Part shown: positions 11,182 through 21,382 of the stretch, in pieces
How the letters are laid out: every line of letters begins with the position of its first letter
Numbering within the stretch: the stretch's first letter is position 1
NCBI GenBank assembly: GCA_018524725.1
Contig: JAEUWP010000293.1
Coordinates: 1-34,251, forward strand
Reading direction: 5' to 3'
DNA length: 34,251 bases
Origin: Podaxis mareebaensis
Lineage: Eukaryota > Basidiomycota > Agaricomycetes > Agaricales > Agaricaceae
Position numbers and translations under genes: made by a program
Notes under the pieces: generated by a model
What the model was told of the DNA's origin: nothing
The model's input: the letters and a program-made list of their open reading frames with translations, nothing else
Databases searched by the model: none

Positions 11182-13426
11182 GGTGATTAATGAGCGAGGT
11201 GGCGACAGCCGGGAGGTAGAATAGGATGTGAATGCTTGTTGTCGAGACCCAAAAGAACCGCAATTAGGGCCGAGAGTTTAAAAGAGGATCTTCGAATGGG
11301 GATTCGATCATTAGGTGGACTTGTGGACGTTGGTGGCCGTGTGTGATGCCATCAGTATGAAAAGAGAATCTCGAATCCTCCGTATGGCGAGATCTCGGAA
11401 GTTCTATTCTTATGATTGGGGAATCCGACGGAACGCCCAATCAATCCTGTACACCAGTAACTGTGACGCCCTGAACGCTTGAACACTGGACGCCTCTGCC
11501 ACGTTGATGTGATCGCTGTTTGCTGAATCCGCGCTCCTCCCATTCATAGCTGGATGACGGGGCAGGCCGTGGGAGCAAGCTTCCAAGAACCTGCTGGAAG
11601 ACATCGCTCGGGAGATGGAGAACCCCCTGAGGAATCCGTGAGACAAGGGCAATAAGATAAAAAAAAATTGTCTTGATTGACAGATACCTATGCTTATTGT
11701 TCTATTAATTCTCATTCTCCGCACCAGTTCCAAACCTACGACATACCTCTGTCTAGAGGCACTTATGGTTTGCGCACAAACGATGCCGTAGTCTCAGCAT
11801 TTCCGTACGTCGCATGCCATGGTCATTGGTAAATTAGCCTGTCGGATGCTCATGCGAGATGACGAGAAGTTCTGGGCCAGGGGATGAGAATTCATGTATA
11901 TCATGTCACTGTCAATTCACAACGTTCGAGTTTCGACATTATTTCGACGTGGGAGTTGGATGGAAGGTTCATCGTAAACCGAGTCACGTAAGCGGCGTGG
12001 CCGAGACACTGTTCAAGTGTTTATCTTTATTGAAGACCGGATGTCTTGCGTTGAATGTGAACGTCCTGGCGGCATTCTGTCTGTCTTGCTCACAAACCAG
12101 GGCAATTACATGCATCAATCCACCAGAGCAACCTACCCGAGACTCCGATGGGTGAGAAAAATGAGGGCTTTCATTTCTGGTGCCTGGTCAGATAATACAT
12201 TTATCGAAGGCACGTGATCAAGAAATCCAGACCTCACAGGTTCGAGGCTTCGTTATCACCTATCCTTGCCTCGTTTTCCCGGCCAACTGGCATCAAGACA
12301 CACGGCCGTACTCAAATTCCGTGATCGATATATTTAACCCATTCTGCAACCTGCTTCTATCTACCACACGCCTGGACACTGAATCCTGTCTTCAACCAGA
12401 TGCTCTGGGATTCCGTCGCGCTCCGTTTATTGCCAATCCCTTATTGGTCAAGTTCCGGTCGTATCTTCGACACATGTTATGGGTTAGTCTGTGCCCTCTC
12501 ATAAAGTTTCCGTGCCTCAAGCTAGCGCAAGTCTTGACCCGAGCGCAGCCACAATAATCATATTTTCTTTGACACAGGATCTCCAGGCGACCCAATGAAA
12601 AGTCATCAGAATCCGGACCGTGTTCATCAGCATGCTCCTATGTAGGGATCCGATTGACTTGTCTCAGAAAATGATGTAGATAGGAACAAACGACAGAATC
12701 AGGAACAGTGAATCGAAGTGACTTGGGATGCTATAGGGAGACAACTACAATCCCAGGTATGGCAAAGGCTCTGCTCAATGTTTCCCTATCTGTAGACACC
12801 AAAATCCCCACCCGCATAACCTGAGCCTGACCCGGTTCTCGATTTTGGCCAATCTGCAAGCGGGTGATGATACCCCTGAGCAAACCCCGCTTTCCGAGAT
12901 ACATAACTTCCATTCGGACGATCACTTTCTTCCATCAAAACACAGATTGAGGTGTCATGACTAACACACAGCATCACTTGCCATCGAGCTGTCTTCTTTT
13001 ACCGAAATTTCCCCTCGTGTTGCAACCGAAGGATGAGGAAGGAGGAGAGTAATCCCCATCGGATTACTCCCAGGGTTCAGATAACTCTCTTGCGGCGTTT
13101 GTATAACGGATAGTTAAATAAGAACTATCAAGGGCGCTCGCACCACCCTCCACTCAAAGGACAAAATTACCCTATCTGTTGACAGATGATGGCTTCCTGA
13201 GAATCTTGACACACAGATCGATCTTCCGTCAGAAGCGGTCAAATCCCACTAATGCCTTGAGCGCCTCGAGGCCAGGAACGGTAAAAGTTGTTGGGCAGAC
13301 CTGGTCGCACAATCATCCGGCCTTGAGCCAATAATGGACAATTCGTTTGCGTCTTATAATCTCACGTCCAAGGTTCTGCTTCCTCGGCTGGTTTTCTAGG
13401 GTCACAGATTCACAAGGTCTATCGCC
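11182..13426. other. 2.2-kb divergent intergenic region
   Basis: Separates the start codons of the GT2 gene (minus) and the KRE6-type gene (plus), so it should carry both promoters. Open frames at 11410-11733 (-), 11859-12155 (+) and 12180-12557 (+) overlap on opposite strands, lack splice logic and resemble no family. A small perfect palindrome lies at 13109-13129 (7-bp arms, 7-nt loop). No RNA gene was found. Confidence 0.5.
13326..13360 (+). promoter_or_regulatory. CCAAT and TATA-like elements of the KRE6-type gene
   Basis: A CCAAT word (within GAGCCAATAATGG, about 13326-13333) is followed by TATAAT at 13355-13360, 67-72 nt before the ATG. Spacing is reasonable for a fungal promoter. No transcript start is known. 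Confidence 0.4.
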
Positions 13427-16062
13427 ATGGCTCACAATCCGACGGACTCCATCCAGGAAGAAGATAGACTTGCTCCACCCCAGCCCAAATTCGCCGTCGC
13501 CGACTTTCGACAGCCCTCACACTCGAGAACAACTTCCGCAAGGACAGCTTCGAGTACCCAGTCCTATGGAGAATCCCCTCCTGCGACTCCCCGCAGTGGT
13601 GCGCATACCACTTCCAACCCATTCTCACCCCCTGGCAGTGCTACAAGCCTCAATGCCACCTCGGAACAATCATCCCCTCAAGCTCCCCCGACTCAACACA
13701 CACATGCCGTGTCCTCCGACTCAATCCTCTCTGCTCCAAGGAGTGGGATACACTCTGTCTCTACGAGCGTCGCGGATCTCTCACGAAGCTCACACTCCCT
13801 CTATGGTAGTCGGCCTGGTACTGCAGAATATTCCAATCGCCCACCGTCAAGTCGCCTAAGGGAGAGTTTCGCATCTCCCAAGCCCCGCCCCATGACGATG
13901 TACAGCTCTGCTCAACAATCCTCGGTTAAATTCCAGCGGGAACGTCCCAAGTCCACGATGCTCTCTGCACGAGGCCCGATCGAGAAGTCTTGGATTTCTA
14001 CACGTGATCCATATGCCCGGCTGGCCTACTTCCTAACCTACGGCGTGATGCTTCTTGGAGTCGCGGCTGGAGCTGTCCGCTGCTGGATTTCATGGCGCGA
14101 TACGCCCATTTTGCCTGGTAATTTGTGTATGGTCATGGATGAGAACTTCGATTCCCCGGATGGTATCTTCGGAGAGAACGGGAAGTTCTTCCGTGAAGTG
14201 GATATGAGCGGATTTGGGTAAGGATTCATGGCACGGTGTGGCCGTCATAGTTTCACTAACAAGCTTTACTCTATAGAAATGGGGAGTTCGAGATGACGAC
14301 GGCTTCTGAGAACAATTCTTACGTGCGCAATGGACGTCTTTACATTACGCCTACTTTGACCTCCGATATCATTGGCATGGACGCCATTGTCGACGGCCAC
14401 ATCTTCAACATGACGGACTGTACCTTCAACGTCACTCAAAACCTCGGTTACACTTCATCATCAACTCAGTTCGCCAACAATAGTACCATAGGCATGGACC
14501 AGGCCTTTGATGCGAAGGCGTACTACCAAGCTTGCTCCGCTGTTAGCAATATAACCAGTGGTCAGATTATCAACCCCGTGCAAAGCGCTAGAATCAACAC
14601 AAAGAAGACTGCCAGCATCAAATATGGCCGAGTCGAGGTTAGAGCCAAGATCCCCAAAGGGTCAGTTTCAGTTTGATTACTTGCCTCTTTCGTCGATCGT
14701 CATTCTGACAGTTCCTTTAGCGATTGGGTTAGTGGAACATCGAAATGTAGTTTGTTTGACAACGCTAATGTTCGACATGTTTTGCGGAATCCCTTAGCTT
14801 TGGCCAGCGATTTGGATGCTTCCGGTAGACAACAAGTATGGAGCTTGGCCTATCAGCGGTGAGTGTCTCCGCACTCATCTTTGGCCACTTTATTGCCTTG
14901 CTTCGAACTTCGTCATCCGAACCTCGGACATGAAATTCGAGCTGTCCTTTACTTGTATACAACGTCCGATGGCTATGAATAACTGGCCGTTCATGAGGTT
15001 CGAGGCCAGTCCACACATCATACTGACTTTGTTCTCATCATAGGTGAAATTGACATCATGGAATCTCGTGGAAATGACATTCGATATCCCAAGCAGTGAG
15101 TCTGTCATCTCATGTCGCACCTGAAAGCAAGCAAGATTTCATGCTAACACTTGTTCACAGGGGTAGCAACTATGTCCGGGGCTCTCTGAACTGGGGTCCG
15201 GCACCTCACCTAAACCGCGTCTGGAAAACATACGGTTGGTGGGCTCAACGTCGAACAAGCTATGGTGACGACTTCCATACATATGCCTTGGAATGGACCG
15301 AGGACTTCATGTGAGTGCTCTTCGCCTCCTTTTCTGTTCATTTGATTGGGATTCCAATGTTCTGACGCTCGATATCCAGTCGTATCTATGTTGATACGAG
15401 GTTGCATCATCTCTTGGATCTTAGGATTAAGAAGTCGTTCTGGGATAGGGGAGATTTCCCGCGAGTGACACAGAACGGGTCTGAAGCCGTCATTTTGACA
15501 AACCCTTGGGCCGATGGAAGTAAAGCTGCGCCCTTTGATCAACGTCAGTCTCTCAGTCTCACTACCACCGCCTGTGTATCGCCCGCTAACCCCGTTGTAT
15601 GTCTTTTCTTGTTGGTTCCGTGGTCGTCGCCCGTCATTCATTGTTTTTGGAATGTACCTGTCCTATCAGCGTTCTATCTTATCTTGAACGTCGCTGTTGG
15701 AGGAACGAATGGTTGGTTCCCTGATGGCAGCGGGGAGAAACCTTGGTTTGATGGATCGAGGAGTAAGTCGCTAGTTTTCTGGGCTCCTATTCATCCATCC
15801 CATCTTTGATCCCTGACATGCCATTTAACATTGCCTTGTGTATTGGAATGAGACTGACCGACTTCATTAATATAGCTGCCATGGGCGACTTTTGGCGCGC
15901 AAGGAATCAATGGCTACCGACTTGGTCGGATGATCCAGAAGAACGCTCACTTGTCGTGTAAGCTCCCGATTTCATTTGACTTTTTTTTTCCATGCTGTCC
16001 TTGGACACACGTTGATCACATCAATTGACAGTGACTACGTGAAGATGTGGCAGCTCTGTTAG
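13427..16062 (+). CDS. KRE6: KRE6/SKN1-type GH16 protein, beta-1,6-glucan synthesis
   Basis: Ten exons give 604 aa: 13427-14217, 14277-14660, 14721-14727, 14798-14858, 15044-15095, 15161-15310, 15380-15543, 15670-15762, 15876-15957, 16032-16062. Residues 1-200 are a Ser/Pro/Thr-rich cytosolic tail. One membrane anchor lies near 201-222, giving a type II protein with a lumenal GH16-fold domain. That domain carries the GH16 acid motif GEIDIMES (Glu416, Asp418, Glu421), DWLWPAIWMLP, and DQPFYLILNVAVGGTNGWFP, a signature of the SKN1/KRE6 family. The protein ends VDYVKMWQLC. Several N-x-S/T sites lie in the lumenal part. In yeast, Kre6 and Skn1 act in the ER/Golgi or at the cell surface in beta-1,6-glucan assembly. 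Length is typical for basidiomycete members. Exon 3 is only 7 nt (14721-14727), and without it the GDW codons and the frame are lost. Confidence 0.93.
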
Positions 16063-16814
16063 ACTAAATGCAGGCGTTCCTGCCCCTCGACATGCGAAAC
16101 TTGGTCCCTGGATTGCCATCGCAGAGCGTTTTTGTTACGGCTCGGGTTGACCGTAACCGCTTCAAGCGTAGCGGTGCTGACAATTTTGGACTATGGACTG
16201 ATTCCGGTGTGAACGATCACTCATTACGATTTGTGCTCCTTTTGATACATCACTGTCTTTGTCGCGTTAATTTATCCTACATAAGTATATATTTGATATA
16301 CACGTGGATTACAACTGGTTCAATCGTGATTTGGCTTTGATCGATGCCTTCCTACACCAGTTTTCACTGCCTAGTTTTATGGAATCTGGGCCTTCATAGT
16401 ATGAAGGCCTCCCAATTAACGGTGCCTATATCGGTCGGGAAGACATGGGTGAGTTATTAAGGTGGCTAGTGAGGAGCTCCGAATTGTTGTTATTCGTTCG
16501 AGCTTATCGTGGGTGTAAGAGGGGCGGGTGGCGTTGAAGCTGCGAGTTATAGGTGGCAATGATTATCGGTGCGCAGTTGATCAAGCTCATACATGGCGCC
16601 GTCGTCAAAGACATACGTAGCAGGAAAGACACCTCGTGAGTCTGACTACAGGAGACTATGATCAAGCCATCAGACCATTGGAACAAAATAGGAAAGTTAT
16701 GTAACTGTGACTGGTCACCTCAGCCACTGAGCCCCATCTCCTTAAGCATTCTACGCTCGAGTGAATTTGTACTGTAAACAGCAGGTTTAAAATCAACAAT
16801 TCCGTAACATTCAA
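16063..16814. other. Intergenic region with a short perfect hairpin
   Basis: 3' flank of the KRE6-type gene and 5' flank of the tRNA. A 9-bp perfect stem with a 3-nt loop occurs at 16389-16409. Nothing else recognisable. Confidence 0.5.
16389..16409. repeat. Perfect hairpin (9-bp stem, 3-nt loop)
   Basis: GGCCTTCAT and ATGAAGGCC flank AGT. It lies about 330 nt after the KRE6-type stop codon, so it may fall in or just past the 3' UTR. No U-run follows it. Confidence 0.6.
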
Positions 16815-16897
16815 GGGGGCATAGCTCAGTTGGGAGAGCAGTAGACTGAAGTTATCACGTGTTCTAAAGGTCCCGCGTTCGATCCGCGGTGCCCCCA
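16815..16897 (+). tRNA. tRNA-Phe (GAA) with a 10-nt intron
   Basis: The acceptor stem GGGGGCA pairs perfectly with TGCCCCC (16890-16896 region), and the discriminator base is A (16897). The D arm is GCTC/GAGC with AGTTGGGA in the loop (A box). The anticodon arm is GTAGA-CT-GAA-G, followed by about 10 inserted nt (within TTATCACGTGT) before the 3' strand TCTAA. The T arm is CCGCG-TTCGATC-CGCGG (B box). The intron lies one base 3' of the anticodon, the canonical eukaryotic nuclear position. The mature length would be 73 nt before CCA addition. A run of five T follows directly. Confidence 0.92.
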
Positions 16898-16902
16898 TTT
16901 TT
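16898..16902 (+). terminator. RNA polymerase III T-run
   Basis: TTTTT immediately after the tRNA discriminator base, the standard Pol III stop signal. Confidence 0.75.
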
Positions 16903-18032
16903 GTTTGCTGCAAAGCCCTTCTGTTTTGACAGTTTTGTGCAGTTGCTTCCAAGAGATTAATCGATACTCATAAAGGTTCCAGTAGACGGTATTTCCGTGT
17001 CCTATGTCATTTGACTGTGATTCGGCAGACGGAGGTGATGTCAGCACTATACGAAGCTAACGCCTTTATATTCTCAAAACGGACGCTGCGGACGGCGGGC
17101 ATTGACTTGTCTCTTGTATTCATCCTGGAAAATGTACGACGTCCGCCTTAGAGATGCGTCAGCGAAGGACCGAGCGATCACAGGAATAGGGGCAACAAAC
17201 ACTCGGTAAGAAATCACGTAAATCAGCTTCCGCGAGAAGCACGGTAAATGGTCAGCAGAAGACTGGTGCTTCTATCAGGCGCGCGTTCATATTCGCGCAT
17301 TCTTTCTGGCTCTGGGGACGTGAGATATAAATAGGGAGTGTGGGCGGGAGAAGACAGATATGAATACCACCACCTGCACGGCGCTGTCATGGTGATCTCA
17401 TGCCTCGTGCGTTCGGATGAGAGGATGATTGGGCCTTGGGCCTTGCTAGGAGCAGAGAAACCCATGAGGCTGGAAAAGGGGGGAATGACGATGTGGGGCC
17501 CTGCAATTGGGAATTCTTCGGCAGTCGTGATATGGTCATGAGGTCACCAGTCCCTGTACCGGCAGGTCGGCCAACTGTGGCGTTGACCTTCGTTATGAAG
17601 CTACAAACGACCCGTTCGTAGGTTTTGTGGGTGCTTTGTGTATTCAATATGGATGCTTGTGGTATCATATATCAAGGGCCAAACAGTAGCTGAAATGCTA
17701 GAATTCAAGAGCCAGAAAATTGGAGGAAATTGCCATCAAATTCTTTTGCTTTGGTGGGTGATCCCCGAGTTGAGCGCCGAGCGCCCAGAACGCAGAACAA
17801 AAAACGAGGCATGTGTGACTAAGTGCTTTCCTATTTCTTGTTCTCCATTCTAGCGAATCCCTTTCACAGTGGGACAGGCTTGATTCAATAGGCAGAACTG
17901 ACTTTACCCTGAGCGGAAAGATGGTTCTGATATGCAGAGCCACTTAGTGTCGTGTAACAATAGAAGCACATGAGGCGTAGAAGGAATAAGGATGCCTTGA
18001 GGTCGCTTATATGCAAGGAGAAAGCTACATGA
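16903..18032. other. Intergenic region with an orphan TATA-like box
   Basis: No gene supported. TATAAATAG at 17326-17334 is a strong TATA-like word on the plus strand. The frames downstream (for example 17436-17621) are short and unrecognisable, and the opposite strand is equally open at 17387-17668. This could be a promoter for an unseen non-coding transcript, or chance. Confidence 0.4.
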
Positions 18033-19742
18033 ATGGCTTCTTCCGGTTTTTTCGACACGCCCTGGCCAGGAGGCTGCGTCCATTCGACACCCACAACCGA
18101 TCTTCCTTTCCTATACTACTCCGCTCCGGATACCCCTTCCTCTACGAGCACCCACAAAGGCAACGCCCACAAACTTCAGCTCGATTTGGCGCGGATTGAG
18201 GGAGTCATCAGTGTGAAGATGGAAATTCCCAGAGATTTCTACAAGACGCACAGGCATGAGCTTGTGCGTTACACGACTGCGGAGGCCTACGATGGGATTG
18301 TGTTTTTAACGTTTGTACGAGGGAAGAAGCAGATTACGATTCAGTTCAAGAAAGAGGAATTTGAGACGTCGAATGTGTTTACTATGATACAGGAAATTGT
18401 GAGTTCTTTTTTTTTTACTTTATTTATTCGAATTTTTCTCCACTTTCAGTTTGTCTTGGTCTATTTTCTTGGTGAGATAAAATACTAACCATTGTGCGAT
18501 GATGCAGCAAAATTATTATCGGTTAATCGACTGGTCTGATGGTGCGGGCAACTGGTGTTATATGAATAGATCCAAGAAGCATCGGGATCTCAGGTTTATT
18601 CAAAGGCACAAGGAGGTGGCGAAGCTCAAGGAGCAGCCGTGGGCGAGGGTGGTGTTCGAAAGCGAGATCGAGTACGAGGAGATTGGGCCATTGGAATATC
18701 GGTTTGGGAAGTGGAAGGGACGAGAAGTTGGTGTGTATAGCCTTTGTCTTATTCGAGTTCCTGACGTGGGGAAGCTGATTGGCAATTAACAGATGTGTAT
18801 AGAGTCTGGATGGACAGAGACATGCATTTCCTCGATCGCGCCATGAAAGCCTACCGAAGGCTGCAAGGCATGAACTTAACATACGACGTCCTGGGACATG
18901 TCGCGGATGATGATGGAAATATCGTCGGAATTATGACTGAACCCATGCTGGGTCGACGCATCGAGTTACATGATGCTAAGCTTGTGTATGATTCGATGCA
19001 GAAGCTAAGCGAGATCGGGTGGATATTGGATGCTCCCCATGATGGGAGCGTGCTCGTCACGGACGCGGGCGAGCTACGAATAACGGCAATGCATAACGTT
19101 TTGGAGTTGTCAAAGGACCCAAAGGAGAGGGAGAAGCAGATCAAGCGAAGGGAGGCGTTTTGTTTCGAGTATGTTTTCATGGGTATGAAGAACCAATGCC
19201 CGAGTCAAAGAATTCCATCGGCGACAAGAGGGAAGTTGACTTATGGTGTTAAAGTCATGGTGCCGCAATCGGATCCGGAGAAAATCTTGAAGGGGAGCGC
19301 GGATTGGATTGTGGAGAAGTTTGTGGATCAATTCGTCGCGGACGCAGTCGAGATTTTGAAGTTGGTGAGGAGTGGAGGTGTTAAACGATTATTGGAGGCG
19401 GATAGTAGCGATGAAGAGGGGGAGAGTAGAATTTGGACTGGGAATGGAAGACGTAGGCCGACGAAGAAGCTTCGGAGTCATGTTCACGCCAGGCAAAGGC
19501 CACCACTCAAGCCTTCATGGTTCACTAGGTACGAGACACCATTGCCTACGTTGCCTGTTGCCGAGGATGATCTTCCTCTGATGCCGCCACCAATCACCGA
19601 TGTCTGGGGAAGCAATGTATTACACACACCTCCTTCTCCACCCACCATCTCACCTCGTGTGAGTAACGTTCCCAGTTGGATTCGCGATGGACCCTGGCTC
19701 GAGCTTGCAACGTCGTCAAGATTCGAGGTCGTTGAGTCGTAG
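18033..19742 (+). CDS. Hypothetical basidiomycete protein with degenerate kinase-like C-terminal region
   Basis: Three exons (18033-18398, 18508-18730, 18793-19742) give 512 aa. The second intron's donor was placed at 18731 because only that keeps the frame into VYRVWMDRD. I recognise no established enzyme. Residues 1-195 are mixed alpha/beta-like, with no signal peptide or membrane helix. From about 197 the order resembles a protein kinase: a helix with an A.KAYRRLQG start, a strand pair around VLGHV..GNIVGIMTEP, then LVYDSMQKLSEIGWILDAPHDG, where H279-D280 falls where a catalytic loop would be, and VLVTDAGELRI in place of the metal-binding DFG strand. The usual HRD, DFG and APE motifs are absent, so catalysis is doubtful. 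The tail has an acidic SSDEEGES patch, a basic stretch and a Pro-rich end. Likely a pseudokinase-like cytosolic or nuclear protein; role unknown. Confidence 0.82.
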
Positions 19743-20567
19743 GGAACATTGCTTCCGGGGGAGCACCATTAATGAGGATTCGCGACTCATATTTACTTGG
19801 TTGTGTACGAGGCCAGGCACGAACCGCTACATAGGTCGACAACGGGTGGAGCGTATTATGTGATTGAGCTTGCATTATGTAGTCGTTCCTGGACACCTGC
19901 ATGATAGGACTTTGTAGATTAACCCAGGACACCTAAGTTTGACACTTGACCGTGGACAAGGCAATAGGTCGATAAGCTCATGTGATAATGCTTACAAGGG
20001 CTGATTCGAGAAGAACTGACAGAGCTTGCTGGTGGAAATTTTGGACGGTTCAGTTGTTGATGGGTTCTGCTCGGCTACAGATCACATAAAATACTGAGCA
20101 CCGGTTGTCCTGAGTAGAACGCTTGATAATTATGTTACATCTAGCCATGCTTGGCTCTGACGAATGCAGATGATAATGATTACACATCAGTTGAAGGGTT
20201 TACTTGTATCTTATCGCAATTTACGACGAACCTATTGTATAATGTACATCATGAACTAGGGCGCTCTGGTATCGAGTCCGCAACGACGACCATAGGAGGT
20301 TGTCGTCCGGGTTGTTGTGTCTCAGAGATCAGAGGTTCTCTTTCACCCTCTGGCGGGTTATAACTATTCTTTGAGCGGGGGCAACATTCCGCAACATTGG
20401 TACATGAATGGCCTAGGGGCGCTTACATTAGTGGGATGGGTCATGACCGCCGGAAATTGGAATTGCACCCACGGATCGATGCAAAGTCAAAAAGGATTCC
20501 TGCACATATCTGGCAGCACGCTGTAACGCAAATACCAACGGCACTGTCTGCCATCGGAAGAAGATGA
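19743..20567. other. Intergenic region
   Basis: 3' flank of the kinase-like gene up to the MITE. The open frames at 20151-20363 and 20317-20526 are short and unrecognised. No RNA gene or repeat seen. Confidence 0.5.
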
Positions 20568-21186
20568 CACTGCTGGAGTGCAACTATATAAGACTAGTAG
20601 ATATCCTGTATTTACATGTCAAAATATCAACAAACCTTATCTCTGAACCAGGTATCTTGAATATCATATCTCTTAATATTTGAGAGATATCATACATATC
20701 ACTCAAATATAAAAAGCTGAGGAAGTCAACATATCACCTGAATATATTTGTGCTAAAGATATTTACTGTCTCTACTGATTATATTAACAGCCCATATCAG
20801 AATTATTACCATGTTGCATATAGTGTGAATGATAGATAAGATATATTGTTAGGAGATATGCAGAACAACAATGTATTGTTTCATGTATCTCCCATCAGGA
20901 TATCTTATTTATTGTCCATATCATATGTAACTTGGTAATAGTTCTGATATGAACTGTTGATATAACCCATAGATACAATACATATCTTTTGTCCAGATAT
21001 ATCAGTTGATATGTTAGTTTCCTTAGCTCTTTATATCTGCATGGAATGTATAATATCTATTGAATATTAAGGGATAAGATATCAGTCAGATATTAAAAAT
21101 ATCTGATTCTAAGATAAAGTTTGCTGATATTTTGACATGTAAGTACAGGATATCTGTGTGTCTTATATAGTTGCACACCAGCAGTG
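20568..21186. mobile_element. Fold-back MITE (non-autonomous DNA element), 619 bp
   Basis: The outer 68 bp (20568-20635) match the reverse complement of 21119-21186 at 61 of 68 positions, beginning CACTGCTGG and ending CCAGCAGTG. Homology does not stop there. Further inside, blocks such as AACATATCA, ATCAGAA.TATTACCA.GTT and ATAAGATAT recur in inverted order, so almost the whole element folds on itself around a centre near 20873. Both flanks carry TGA (20565-20567 and 21187-21189), a possible 3-bp target-site duplication. The interior is AT-rich, full of ATATC/GATAT words and without coding capacity. A 3-bp duplication would fit PIF/Harbinger-like elements, but TGA is not their usual TWA, so the superfamily is open. 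Confidence 0.85.
21163..21170 (+). promoter_or_regulatory. TATA-like word inside the MITE, upstream of the SAC3-type gene
   Basis: TTATATAG lies in the right terminal repeat, about 213 nt before the SAC3-type ATG. It may have been recruited as a core promoter element. No other clear TATA word lies between it and the ATG. Confidence 0.25.
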
Positions 21187-21382
21187 TGAAGGAAGGAAGA
21201 GAATGTAAAGCTCCCGTGAGGAAGCAGCAGTGTGGAGCAGAGCAGCCATGATCTAAGCGAGGTCGGCAGCCATTGTTTGTTGTTGAAGCTGATGTGCAAC
21301 AACTCTTTGTTTGTTCTCAAGGGTGGAGGACAACACAGACGCCTGCTTGAGTCTTGTGAGAGCGCGACTGGTGTTGAGCTCA

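Noticed and set aside
12180..12557. 125-aa plus-strand frame in the divergent intergenic region
   Set aside because: An opposite-strand frame overlaps it, it has no recognisable domain, and no consistent exons extend it.
20230..20300. B-box-like word (GGTATCGAGTCC) suggesting a tRNA
   Set aside because: No A box, acceptor stem or cloverleaf around it.
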